Shown here piece by piece: positions 8,879-17,246 of a DNA stretch of 17,246 nt. Position numbers and translations under genes: made by a program. The stretch covers positions 18,798 through 36,043 of the forward strand of contig JAAAUF010000390.1 in the NCBI GenBank assembly GCA_015499985.1, written 5' to 3'. The notes beneath the pieces were generated by a model, which saw only the letters and a list, made by a program, of their open reading frames with translations, made no database searches and was not told where the DNA came from. The DNA is from Haplosporangium gracile (lineage: Eukaryota > Mortierellomycota > Mortierellomycetes > Mortierellales > Mortierellaceae). How positions within the stretch are numbered: the first letter of the stretch is position 1; the number at the start of each line of letters is the position of its first letter.

Positions 8879-11661
8879 GGTTTCTTGTTGAATTCCAAGA
8901 AAAGAAAGACCAATTGAGAGAGTAGGAGTGGAAAGAGAGGGTTGTCCTTCTGTGAGGGTATTATGTGAAAGCTGCAAAGACGAGATGTTCTTGCGCAAGC
9001 AAAAGAAAAAAAAAAGGTCGATTGACGGGCGAGAGAGGAGACAAGCGGTGAAGACGGAAAAGGGACAACTCCTCTTTTGTGTGAGTGTTCAGAGCTCCGA
9101 ACGGGATTTTTTTTCTTTTTTTTTCCACAAGTCTTCTGAAAAAGGAAGGTCGGCCCTGTGGCTTGGCTCTCTTTGACTGCTTCTTAATTCTTTGCAACAC
9201 TGATCATAACTGATCAAACTTTGAGAAGTGAGACGCGTTCTGGTCCAGGGTTTCACCCCTGAGGCAAGCACATCACCTACTGCTTTACGACGCGTAAAAC
9301 GGAACTAAAGGAAGGCGAAGCTATTTCACAGCTCATAAATCAAGAGTACTCGTCTTACTGATCGATAACCAGGGATTTCATGTTAATATAGCTCCTTTTG
9401 TACCATCCGAAGTCGCTCGTCAACAATTATTTAGGGTCGAAAGAAAGAGGCACGTCTGGACACCCTAACTTATGCATGACCAATGCTCACTTTAAAGAGG
9501 CTAGACCAGAGAAGGAAATGAAAAAAAGTGAAAGAACAAGAGCAAGGGACCGGGGTCGGTTTTGTAGCTGAAAAATAACTCTTCCCTGTATTTCCTACAA
9601 TGACGAGGCAGTATAAAAAGAGCTATTGTATTTCAAGATCCCAGTTGAGCACTATACCTTTCTTTTGTTTGAGGCTGGAGTATTGTCTCCATGGGGCCTA
9701 AATTACCTACCTGGAAAGATGCCCTCTGGTTGCGACCTATTTGCGTCCCCCCCCCCTTTTTTCCCTCTAGTGCTTTTGTGAGCTTGTATGATAATACTAG
9801 CTTCCTTAGGCAAGAAACTCTTTCAACATCTTCCTCTTTTCAGTTCTTAAACAAACAAAAAAAATCTCAAAAAAAAAAAAACGTGCTTTCTTTAATTCAT
9901 ACCGCTTGTTTACATGGCACAAGGCACTAGCAGAGAGTCAACATCATTTTTTTTCTATGATTGAGATGGTTGGCTCGCAAGAAAGAAAGAATGGAAATTT
10001 GCTCGCCACTTTCCTTTTCCAGCCACAATCATTCGCTTAGAATGGGCAAAGCTCTTGTATGATTTAGCATGGGTCACTGCAAAGTTCATTCCCATTATCC
10101 CTCTCCCTTCCTTCATCTCCCCTACATATTCTTCTCACATTCTCTGTGTCAAGTAAAGCTACTGCCTCAGCCTTTTCCGCTGAACCCCGTTTTCCAGCCC
10201 CATATGTTGTAGAGTAGTAAATCACCCTCTCGATCCTTTGTACTATCATCTCTTGTATCTTTTGCTAGTGGTTGAAGATGAGTATGTAGAAACGAAACAA
10301 GGTAGCCAACTAAGCATAGCGGACGAAACATGGCTGACTACAGTATAAGGAGATCGGATACAATAGACAGACATCAACAATGAAAAGAGTATGTACTGTT
10401 GTTTGGATCGCAAGTTATTGATCCTTATTGGATGCCCTCTTTTTATGATGACACTTCAACGTTTTTTTTTTTGTTCCGATCAAGGAAAAGTGAGCTTATT
10501 TTTGTTCTGATGCACACACATAAAAAAAAACTCATCTTTACTCAGTAGTAAATCTGGAGTCCTGAAGACCACATTATTGCGTGTTATGTATTATTCGCAA
10601 GTAGTTTGAAATGTGTCGCTTTCTTTTTGCGTGCGTGTATGTTTTTCGTCTGTCGCAGTTGGTGAGAAAGACAGGTATCCGATGGAAAAGGCGCCAGTTT
10701 CCTTTTCATTACCAAAACAGTCAGACTTTGCGTGGATGAAACGAGGAATAAGAAGACTGTCAAAAGACTGTTAATTATTGAAATCGAATGTGACCAGCCT
10801 CTTGATACCCGATGCTCGACCTGGTTGAACGTTTTGATGCATCCAGAGTATTTCAACTGTTCACGCGCCCATCCATTATATGCCTATCAAGACAATGGGG
10901 CGAGACAATACAAAAAGGAAAAGGGGATGAAAAAAAGAAGGGAAGGAAAAAGAATGTCAAGGTCAATACACACAAAAAAAGTGGCAAGTCAACGGGTGTG
11001 TACATGAGCTTGTTTTTTTATATCCCCCTGGATGCGAATAATAAAACGAAAGGCGAGAACAAAAGGGCTATAAGTAGCAGGGAGGTTATACATGGTATCC
11101 TTTATTGTGTTGCTGTATTGTATGCTACTCGCTGCTCAAGTTCTTCTCTCTCCCTTCATCCATCTTTTTGAGTGTGCGTAATTTTTGCTGTGGCATGGTG
11201 TGACCAAGAGGGAGATGAAGCAAGACTGCCCCACCCCTTATGTTTGACAATCTATTGTTTCCCCTCTTTCCGTTGGCAATTGTAGCCCAAAAGAGGGGTT
11301 GGTGAACATAACGTGCTGGTTCTCGCTGCTCTTGTCGTTCTGATAGTCTGTCTGACCATCTATCCATGGCGCCCCACCACCCCTACTCTCCTCCTTCCGA
11401 ACCACCTTTAGAATAATCTCTAAACACGCGTTGTTATCCGTCTTTGTGTCTGTACCACTCTCATCCCCCAATGGTCAATAATAGCGAAAGAAACATATTA
11501 GGAAAGAGATAAAGATACAGTGAGAGATAATGAACAGCATGGCTGAGAAGGATAGGGAGAGGGAATGTGTGGATCTGTGTGTGGTGTTGACTGGTTGTTT
11601 GCCTGTTAATTTACTATTGTTAAGATGGTTCACGCACAGGTATCGTTTTTATCTTTTTGTC
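8879..11661. other. Long intergenic region, no supported gene
   Basis: About 2.8 kb. The left edge (8879 to about 9060) is purine-rich on the plus strand, as expected for the MDJ1 leader and promoter. The rest is a mixture of poly(A/T), a C9T6 run near 9750 and many stop codons in all frames. A TATAAAAAG element at 9612-9620 faces a 79-codon ORF at 9691-9930 that I do not recognise and that contains several homopolymers. No tRNA or rRNA structure was seen. Most likely this is regulatory DNA shared by MDJ1 and the zinc-finger gene. Confidence 0.5.
9233..9295. promoter_or_regulatory. Pair of ACGCGT elements
   Basis: Perfect ACGCGT hexamers at 9233-9238 and 9290-9295, 57 bp apart, lie about 355 and 412 bp upstream of the MDJ1 start. 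ACGCGT is the MluI cell-cycle box bound by the MBF factor in fungi. The hexamer also occurs by chance elsewhere (for example within an intron near 2390), so a role is unproven. Confidence 0.2.
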
Positions 11662-12044
11662 TATAAAAAGCCTCTTTGTCCACCTCTGTTCTTTTCTCTG
11701 ACAAAAAAAAACAAAAAAAAAGTCATTTTATTTTTTGTGTTTTCCTCATTCACCATCGACGCCTCTTTTATCCTCTCTCTCGCGCTTTCTTATCCTTCCT
11801 TCAATCGCGCATCTTTTCTTTCTTTCTTTTTATCTTTCTCATTGTTTACTCATCATTTCCTGTACTCGTCTTTCTCCCCACTCTTCCTCCTCACTCTCTT
11901 CACTCATATTTCCACTAATTCTTCTCTCTCCTCCTCCCCTGCACCTTCGCCATCCTCCCATACACCTTGTAATACACCACTCACTTTCCTCTGCAAGCTT
12001 CTTGTTCTATCACACTTCAAATTTCACCACCCGCAACTCAAAAT
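11662..12044 (+). promoter_or_regulatory. TATA box and ATG-free pyrimidine-rich leader of the zinc-finger gene
   Basis: TATAAAAAG at 11662-11670 is followed, from about 11690 to 12044, by a stretch made almost entirely of C and T on the plus strand and containing no ATG at all. The first ATG is the start codon of the zinc-finger gene. This is the pattern of a long 5' leader read by scanning ribosomes, and it strongly supports the chosen start. Initiation is expected shortly after the TATA element. Confidence 0.6.
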
Positions 12045-14027
12045 ATGAATTGGCATTCTGGTCTCCCCTCGTTGCATTGCTCGGCCTCCGACGTCCTCAT
12101 GTCGGATCGTTTCTCAGAGTTTGGTTTCCCCCTCTCCTCCAATCCTCCCTCTCCCTCTCTCTCACCATCCTTGTCGTCCACCCACATCGACTCCTTCAAC
12201 ACCTGGCAAGAAGCCGCTTACTCGCGCTACCTCTTGACTCCGCTCGAACTGCAGACGACGGACACCGACGACGCTCACTACAGCAGTGGCAATGGTAGTG
12301 GTTATGAGAGCGACATGTTCACAGCTCCTCAAGAAACACCCAATTCGCAGGTCATGCTGCAGGTTCCCGCGCGCCCGCACGAGATGTCACCACTCAATGC
12401 TCGATGCAGTCTTTATCCGGGCTCTCCTTCGCCTCAGCCCCAGCCCCTGCATCCCTTGGACACTTCCTTGGCCGGAACCCCAATGGCCGGATCGCCCAGC
12501 CCCCAGCATATTGATGCAGCCCAGTTCCGGGTGCTAATGAACGAGGCCACCAATCGTATCAAAGCCCTGGCCGAGGTCGACTATGTCTCCCCGTCCCAGT
12601 CCAGCTTTCTCGCCACCAACGTCGAGTTTCTGAGCCCTAACGACCCCTCCACCTTCACTACCTACGCTCATAATGTCCCTCGCATGTATCTGAGACGATC
12701 GCACAGCGTCGAGTCTCTTGTTGCTGAGCCTGCCTCAACTTGGACTACTGCTGAGCAGATCGGACAGGTCAACAACGCCCAGTTCGTGTACCAGCAACAA
12801 CAACAACAACAGCATCTTCAATACTTGGAACAGCAACACCAACGGGACCAGCAATATCAAATGGTCGACTACCCCATGACCTCCGCCGTTACAATGATGC
12901 CCACAGGAAACGTCAACCATATGAGCCAGCTGAACATGAACATGGTCCAAATGCACATGGGGTTGATGAACGGCAGTAACACTTACGACACGATAGCCAT
13001 CGTGGACAACCATCTGTCTCGAGTGTCCAGCCCAATGCCCATGGTCAAGGCCATCCGTAACAAATGTCCCCTCTCGGCATGCTCATACTCATCCATCGCC
13101 TCCCCCTCCTTCTCTTCACCATCCACTGCCTCACCTAGCCCAATCTTGCACTCAACAAGCCCATCCTCCCTAGTTTCCTCCTTCAGCACTCCCGATCGCA
13201 AGCGCCATACACGTTTTCCAAATATCAAAACCGACATTACTCTCACTACCCCGTCGCATTCGACGTTGTCAGCATCGTCATCGACGTCTAACATCATGTT
13301 TCCTCGACAACAATCCTCTTCGCTCCAGAAGACGGGTCCTAAAAGCTTGCCCAACAAAGTCAAAAACGCCAATAACAAGGATGTCAATATCAGCAACAAT
13401 ACGAACAATGTCAAGCCCAAAAGTGTCCACAAGCCTCCCATCAACCGCTTCGTTTGTCCTTTACCCGGTTGCGGCCGAACCTTCTCTCGACCTTTCAACC
13501 TCAAATCCCACGGCATGACCCACGAGACCCTCCGCCCCTACGGCTGCGATCAATGCAGCAAGACCTTTGCCCGGATCCATGACCGCGATCGACATCTCAA
13601 GGGGCACCTTGACGAGAAAGCGCACTTTTGTGTCGTCTGCCAGGGAAAGTTTGCTCGTCAGGACGCAGTGACCCGGCATTTAAAGCTGGCCAAGGAGAAG
13701 AACCCTTGCGCGGTGATCTTGAAAGAAAACGGTGCCAGTTTCCGAGACGCCGCCGCTGGTAGAGTCACGAGGAGTCAATTGGGAGACGAGGGTGCGTTGA
13801 GGAGGCGGTTCCAGCAATTGGAGGATGACGCGAAGAAGATCAAGGCAACAAAGACTCTGGAGAAGGGCATGTTGAGTATGCATCTTTTAACCATGAACCA
13901 CCGCATGCCTTTAAACATTCCTCGGCAGAAGCAACAGCAGTTGCAGTTACAGACACCCATGAGCTCAGCCTCTCAGTCACCTTCGACACCAATGGCGTAT
14001 TCAGCAGGCGTAAGTGAGGTTGAGTAG
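12045..14027 (+). CDS. C2H2 zinc-finger transcription factor, Crz1-like fingers
   Basis: A single uninterrupted exon of 660 codons; the ATG has an A at -3 and is the first one after a long ATG-free leader. Residues 1-465 are low in complexity: Ser/Pro-rich segments, a Gln tract (about 249-257, then further QQ pairs) and a Met/Asn-rich part. Finger 1 is C471-C476-H489-H493, finger 2 is C501-C504-H517-H521, and finger 3 is C529-C532-H545 with a cysteine (C555) as the likely last ligand. The helices RPFNLKSH, ARIHDRDRH and ARQDAVTRH resemble yeast Crz1, the calcineurin-controlled calcium/stress regulator, which also has an irregular last finger. A basic helix-like stretch follows at about 585-613, then a second Gln-rich segment. 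It is expected to act in the nucleus. I see no convincing calcineurin-docking motif, so the Crz1 link rests on the fingers alone. Confidence 0.9.
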   Translation: MNWHSGLPSLHCSASDVLMSDRFSEFGFPLSSNPPSPSLSPSLSSTHIDSFNTWQEAAYSRYLLTPLELQTTDTDDAHYSSGNGSGYESDMFTAPQETPNSQVMLQVPARPHEMSPLNARCSLYPGSPSPQPQPLHPLDTSLAGTPMAGSPSPQHIDAAQFRVLMNEATNRIKALAEVDYVSPSQSSFLATNVEFLSPNDPSTFTTYAHNVPRMYLRRSHSVESLVAEPASTWTTAEQIGQVNNAQFVYQQQQQQQHLQYLEQQHQRDQQYQMVDYPMTSAVTMMPTGNVNHMSQLNMNMVQMHMGLMNGSNTYDTIAIVDNHLSRVSSPMPMVKAIRNKCPLSACSYSSIASPSFSSPSTASPSPILHSTSPSSLVSSFSTPDRKRHTRFPNIKTDITLTTPSHSTLSASSSTSNIMFPRQQSSSLQKTGPKSLPNKVKNANNKDVNISNNTNNVKPKSVHKPPINRFVCPLPGCGRTFSRPFNLKSHGMTHETLRPYGCDQCSKTFARIHDRDRHLKGHLDEKAHFCVVCQGKFARQDAVTRHLKLAKEKNPCAVILKENGASFRDAAAGRVTRSQLGDEGALRRRFQQLEDDAKKIKATKTLEKGMLSMHLLTMNHRMPLNIPRQKQQQLQLQTPMSSASQSPSTPMAYSAGVSEVE

Positions 14028-14113
14028 GCTAGTCCAGATCAATACCATTGTAAGCGCAGCTATTCAGTGAAGAAAGGTTATCCATTCATACGTGTTGCTC
14101 TCTGACAGCAACT

Positions 14114-14119
14114 AATAAA
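14114..14119 (+). terminator. Candidate polyadenylation signal of the zinc-finger gene
   Basis: Canonical AATAAA in an AT-rich context, 87 bp downstream of the stop codon. Confidence 0.45.
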
Positions 14120-14165
14120 TAATAGAAGTATCTCAAATAATAACTCGACTTAGTTTAGAAAACTA

Positions 14166-14171
14166 TTTATT
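14166..14171 (-). terminator. Candidate polyadenylation signal of the gene at 14243
   Basis: AATAAA on the minus strand, about 72 bp after the stop codon at 14243-14245. Confidence 0.45.
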
Positions 14172-14242
14172 CAATAATATCCGTACAACAGAGTGAAATG
14201 AAATGTAAACAAATGGGTTGTAAGAGAGAACGACAAGAGTGT

Positions 14243-15069
14243 CTACTTCTGGTTCTTTAGTGACCAGGGAATAAAAGCAACAACGCTCTTGGGGTTGCCA
14301 TTCTGCACAATCACGACTTCGTGGTGTTTAGTCTCGTCAACTCGGTTAGGATGGTTAGGATTAGTGCAGAAGAATCGACAGGCTATTTCCCAGTCGGTAC
14401 CGCCACGTTTGCATCCCCGGACGCGGGTTTTGGCTGAGATTTGGACATTTGCCATGCCGACATAGCCTACATCTCCCTTGAGTAGGTTGAACGTGTAGGT
14501 CAGGTTGGTCGACTTCTCCTTGCTGGTGCTGAACCCATACCCTACCGAGGCAGTGAATGCGACATCAGCACCGAAGACCTTGCCACTGAGCTCAATGGCA
14601 ATCCCGAAATCGACGTTGTAGGTTTTTGACACACCAAACAGTCTTCTCCAAGGAAATACTGCACAAGTCCGAGGTACAGACAATGTCGTCGGAGATTGTC
14701 TGACAGGAATAAGCTCGATGGTAAGTGGCGAGAAAAATACGATTCCACCCGCGGCCCATATTTCATTGGGACCTGCCAGAGAAGGGTAGCTTCTAACCAC
14801 TGCAGAGCCGTACTTCCCAAAGCTGTAGTTAAAATTCATCTCGTTGGTGATGATCTTCTGCATTGTGGCGTTGAGATTGACGGCTGTGCGGCTATTATTG
14901 GGGGACAATTGAACGACTGGACCGTCACTTTGGAGATTGTGGGGGGACGGCAATCAACGCGAATACCGTTTTCACGGATCTCGGAGGGAAAGAAAACCTC
15001 TTGAGTCGGCGACAGAGACGAAAAAAGAATAGAAGCCAGTCGGGACTGCGGATCCAAAGGCTTGCCCAT
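14243..15069 (-). CDS. Unknown-family protein with aerolysin/ETX-like beta pattern, reading frame interrupted
   Basis: The main open frame covers 14243-14953 (about 236 codons). A second frame covers 14836-15069 and begins with the only good start, ATC ATG GG at 15069. The two frames overlap around a run of six G (plus 14941-14946), where a one-base difference would reconcile them. A GT-AG intron of 50-60 bp is a weaker alternative, as introns here are about 100 bp or more. The protein has Ser/Thr/Asn-rich alternating strands and several N-glycosylation-type sites. It also carries the block FNLLKGDVGYVGMANVQIS (14435-14491), nearly repeated in the neighbour at 15753-16588. The layout recalls aerolysin-type beta-pore-forming proteins, but this is pattern-based and no family was confirmed. 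No signal peptide is evident. If the break is real, this is a pseudogene. Confidence 0.5.
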
Positions 15070-15752
15070 GATGGGGGTTCTAATTATGATTATGGGTTGA
15101 GGTAGTCCTGTGTATCAGTCGATATGAATTAACAGTCGCGACTTAAGAAAAGTACGGTAAAGAGTCCGGATGATGAGGACAACAGCATAGTCTACTTGAG
15201 ATGGTGAGAGTCAGTCGGATTTCTTGTGTGTTTGTGGAAACGGGTATGGAAGCAATGCTGGCGGTGAGTGTGAAGAGAAGGGTGTGCAGTGAAGAGGGGT
15301 GAAGGTTAACTTTTTATTCCCTGTATTGTGATCGTTTTTTATGCCTTGATCAGTGTCCCAACGCTGACTTTCATTGCACCGCGAGTATGATAAAATTCTC
15401 CCTTTGTAAGACTTGGCTTTTAACAAGTACCACAACACAATCATAGGTGGCTCGTGCTCGCTTGAGCCGAGTTGTCACTTCCTACGGTGGAGTGGTTCCA
15501 CTATCGCGTTTCTTTTTTCTTTCTTCTCTTTACATGGAGGCCTTTTTGCCTACAGAGAGATGAGCGAACAATGAGTCTGGTAGAAGAACACCAACCAAAA
15601 AAATCAAAAAATACTCTATAGCTGGGAATTTTTTTTATTTCATTTTTTTTTCATCCATGGATGGATCTCACAGTCAATAAGATGATTTGAAGAAAAGAGA
15701 GAATGAAGAAAAGAAGGGTCTTGTCGAGAAAAAAGAGAAGAGCCGCATAGTA
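15070..15752. other. Spacer between the two paralogues
   Basis: About 680 bp. It should hold the promoter and leader of the left copy and the 3' end of the right copy. It contains poly(T) runs near 15630-15655 and a short ATGGATGG duplication near 15657. No gene is supported; a 77-codon minus ORF at 15211-15444 is without recognisable features. Confidence 0.5.
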
Positions 15753-16588
15753 TTAAGCTGCGGTTGGGGAGGAAATAAGACCGACGAGTCCAGCCGGCCT
15801 TCCATTCTGGAAGACGATGGCCTCATGGTATCCAGATTGTGTGATAGTGCGGCTATGTTCTGGCATTCAACCTCGCATTCGGCGTCACTATAAGCCATAG
15901 GACATGGACAAGTGATGAGCTTGACGGTCATGGAGATCTGAACATTAACCATTCCGACACGTCCAACCTCGCCTTGGCGAAGCTCAAACTCGTAGTTGAG
16001 CGAAATCGATGACTTTTTGCTAGAGTTGAAGCTGCTCCGATGGTAGAGTTTATCGAAGGTGATCGCCTTTTCATAGGGAGCCGCATTCCTCCGGGATGTA
16101 ACCAAGCTCCTTGCTTTTGGGAGTCGTCGACTTGACGGTTTTGACAAGGCTCACCTCGCAGTACAACCTAGCGCAGAGTAGCTCGTCTGAAGGGGTGGAT
16201 GGTTAATGGCGAGAGGCTACTGGCGGTACAATTGAGCTAGACGATAATATACGGTGTAGTTGCGACGACAGATCTTCTTCTCAAACGCTTGGTGATACTA
16301 ATTGTAGTCGATCCGGAATGCAAGTCGGCGTCGATCTAGACCTTTTTTTCGACTTCGAAGAAAGTTTTGAAAATGACGGGTAGAAGCAAGTGAGGTGACT
16401 CCACCATTGTTCTTTTCGTCATCATCGCCGATAAAATCCAATGAACTATGGTGAATGCAGAAACCATTGTTGCGAGAGCAACGGAAAAAACCTTTTTTAA
16501 TTGGGAGACAAGGAACGGCGGGATGTTGGAGCCGCAGCACCGATAGCCGATAGAGTCCGACGAGAATGAGAGCGAAGACCTTTCCCAT
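15753..16588 (-). pseudogene. Decayed paralogue of the gene at 14243-15069
   Basis: The ATG at 16588 is in a strong context (ACC ATG GG) and, like the left copy, begins MGK. It opens a hydrophobic signal-peptide-like segment and stays open to a TAG at 16298-16300. Beyond it, conserved-looking sequence continues in other frames: a possible exon after an acceptor CCCCTTCAG near 16189, then a frame from about 16147. That frame carries FELRQGEVGRVGMVNVQIS (15932-15988), identical to the left copy at 13 of 19 positions. The C-terminal part with QNGRP (near 15801-15809), matching QNGNP of the neighbour, is in yet another frame ending at 15753. At least one of these changes has no plausible intron, so I infer a degenerate copy. 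A first-exon-only secreted peptide at 16298-16588 is an alternative reading. Confidence 0.5.
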
Positions 16589-17246
16589 GGTAGATTGCTA
16601 ATAGATAATGATTCAATAACAAGGGTACTACTTGAGAGTAAGTGGCCCTTGAAAACGAAAAAATGAAGCGTCTACATTATGCGCAAAGGTGTTGGAAGGA
16701 AAATTATTTTTATGCCTGAGAACGGACCCCTTATTTTTTTCATACTCATTTCCTTAACACTTGATAAACACGTGCAAAAAAGCGTGTCGGTTGACGCGGT
16801 GAAACTGTTCAAGCTATCTTCCTTGTTTGTGTTAAATCCATATAAAAAAGCCGATAACGCATGGTTTGTTTGTTAGAACCATGCATTATATCAAGTACAT
16901 TTGCTTCAAAAAAAAAAAAAAAATGGCCTCTTTCTACGATCAAATGCTGCATCTTTCCATGCAATTGACATTTCCTGAATGCGTTCGAGACATATTCATC
17001 GCCCGGCATTGAAGGCTCAAAAGTGACCACGGCACACGGACCAAGTGAGAAATACACGTTTTGTTAGACAGGAGGTGGGACTGGAAGGAAGGAAAGGAGA
17101 GAGAGCTCATCTGGAGAAAAAAACCCCTTTAGCTCGCAGTTCAATTTTTGTGTGGGAGGATAAAAATATCTTTTACAGTCATTTTTTAAATGGTTCCAAT
17201 GATTTCGACTTTTTGACATGAATGAACTTTTTTTTTTTTTTTTTGG
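16589..17246. other. Intergenic, nothing supported
   Basis: AT-rich DNA with long homopolymers (A15 near 16908-16922, T17 near 17228-17244). The left edge should contain the promoter of the right paralogue. An 82-codon minus ORF at 16809-17057 depends on the poly(A) run (read as a row of Phe) and is not credible as a gene. Confidence 0.5.

Larger units (their letters stand above)
14028..14242. other. Convergent 3' region between zinc-finger gene and aerolysin-like gene
   Basis: Only 215 bp separate the two convergent stop codons. A plus-strand AATAAA at 14114-14119 lies 87 bp after the zinc-finger stop. A minus-strand AATAAA at 14166-14171 lies about 72 bp after the stop of the minus-strand gene. 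The transcripts probably overlap or nearly touch. Confidence 0.6.

Noticed and set aside
9231..9300. Possible tRNA-like stretch around GGTTTCACCCC
   Set aside because: No cloverleaf, no proper A/B box pair and no T-loop TTCRA sequence.
9691..9930. 79-codon plus ORF after a TATAAAAAG element
   Set aside because: It relies on C, T and A homopolymer runs, has no recognisable domain, and no good evidence of splicing or conservation is available.
11238..11471. 77-codon minus ORF upstream of the zinc-finger gene
   Set aside because: No recognisable motif or supporting context was seen. It ends in ordinary intergenic DNA.
12162..13679. Several minus-strand ORFs inside the zinc-finger gene
   Set aside because: They are complementary-frame shadows of a continuous 660-codon gene with clear zinc fingers.
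16809..17057. 82-codon minus ORF at the right edge
   Set aside because: A run of about 15 A is read as Phe repeats and nothing else supports coding.

Overview
The window looks like a piece of a fungal nuclear genome. Genes carry several short introns (about 100 to 350 bp, mostly GT-AG), intergenic DNA is rich in homopolymer and CT/GA tracts, and one gene encodes TIM54, a mitochondrial import factor known from fungi. An animal-like pyruvate dehydrogenase E3-binding protein and Crz1-like zinc fingers fit an early-diverging lineage such as Mortierellomycota/Mucoromycota. That placement is an inference, not something the sequence proves.

Left half (777-8878, all minus strand): three nuclear genes for mitochondrial proteins lie head to tail. 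They are a PDHX-type E3-binding protein of the pyruvate dehydrogenase complex (7 exons, 532 aa), TIM54 of the TIM22 carrier translocase (2 exons, 402 aa) and the matrix DnaJ co-chaperone MDJ1 (8 exons, 517 aa). I reconstructed all exon joins by hand. Each splice keeps frame, and the totals (1599, 1209 and 1554 nt) are multiples of three. One PDHX intron is GC-AG, and MDJ1 has a 19-nt microexon encoding the probable presequence-cleavage region. Between PDHX and TIM54 there is an unexplained plus-strand leader-like stretch with a possible 46-aa spliced ORF.

Middle (8879-12044): about 3.2 kb without a recognisable gene. It holds the MDJ1 upstream region on the left. On the right is the promoter and an ATG-free, pyrimidine-rich leader of about 380 nt for a plus-strand transcription factor gene (12045-14027, 660 aa). 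Its three zinc fingers resemble those of calcineurin-responsive Crz1.

Right (14243-16588, minus strand): two related, diverged genes of an unrecognised family stand in tandem. They share a 19-residue block with 13 identities and an alternating Ser/Thr beta-strand pattern reminiscent of aerolysin/ETX-MTX2-type pore-forming proteins (inference). The left copy has one apparent frame break near its 5' end. The right copy begins with a signal-peptide-like ORF but has an in-frame stop and later frame changes, so it is probably a pseudogene. The remaining 0.65 kb shows no supported gene.
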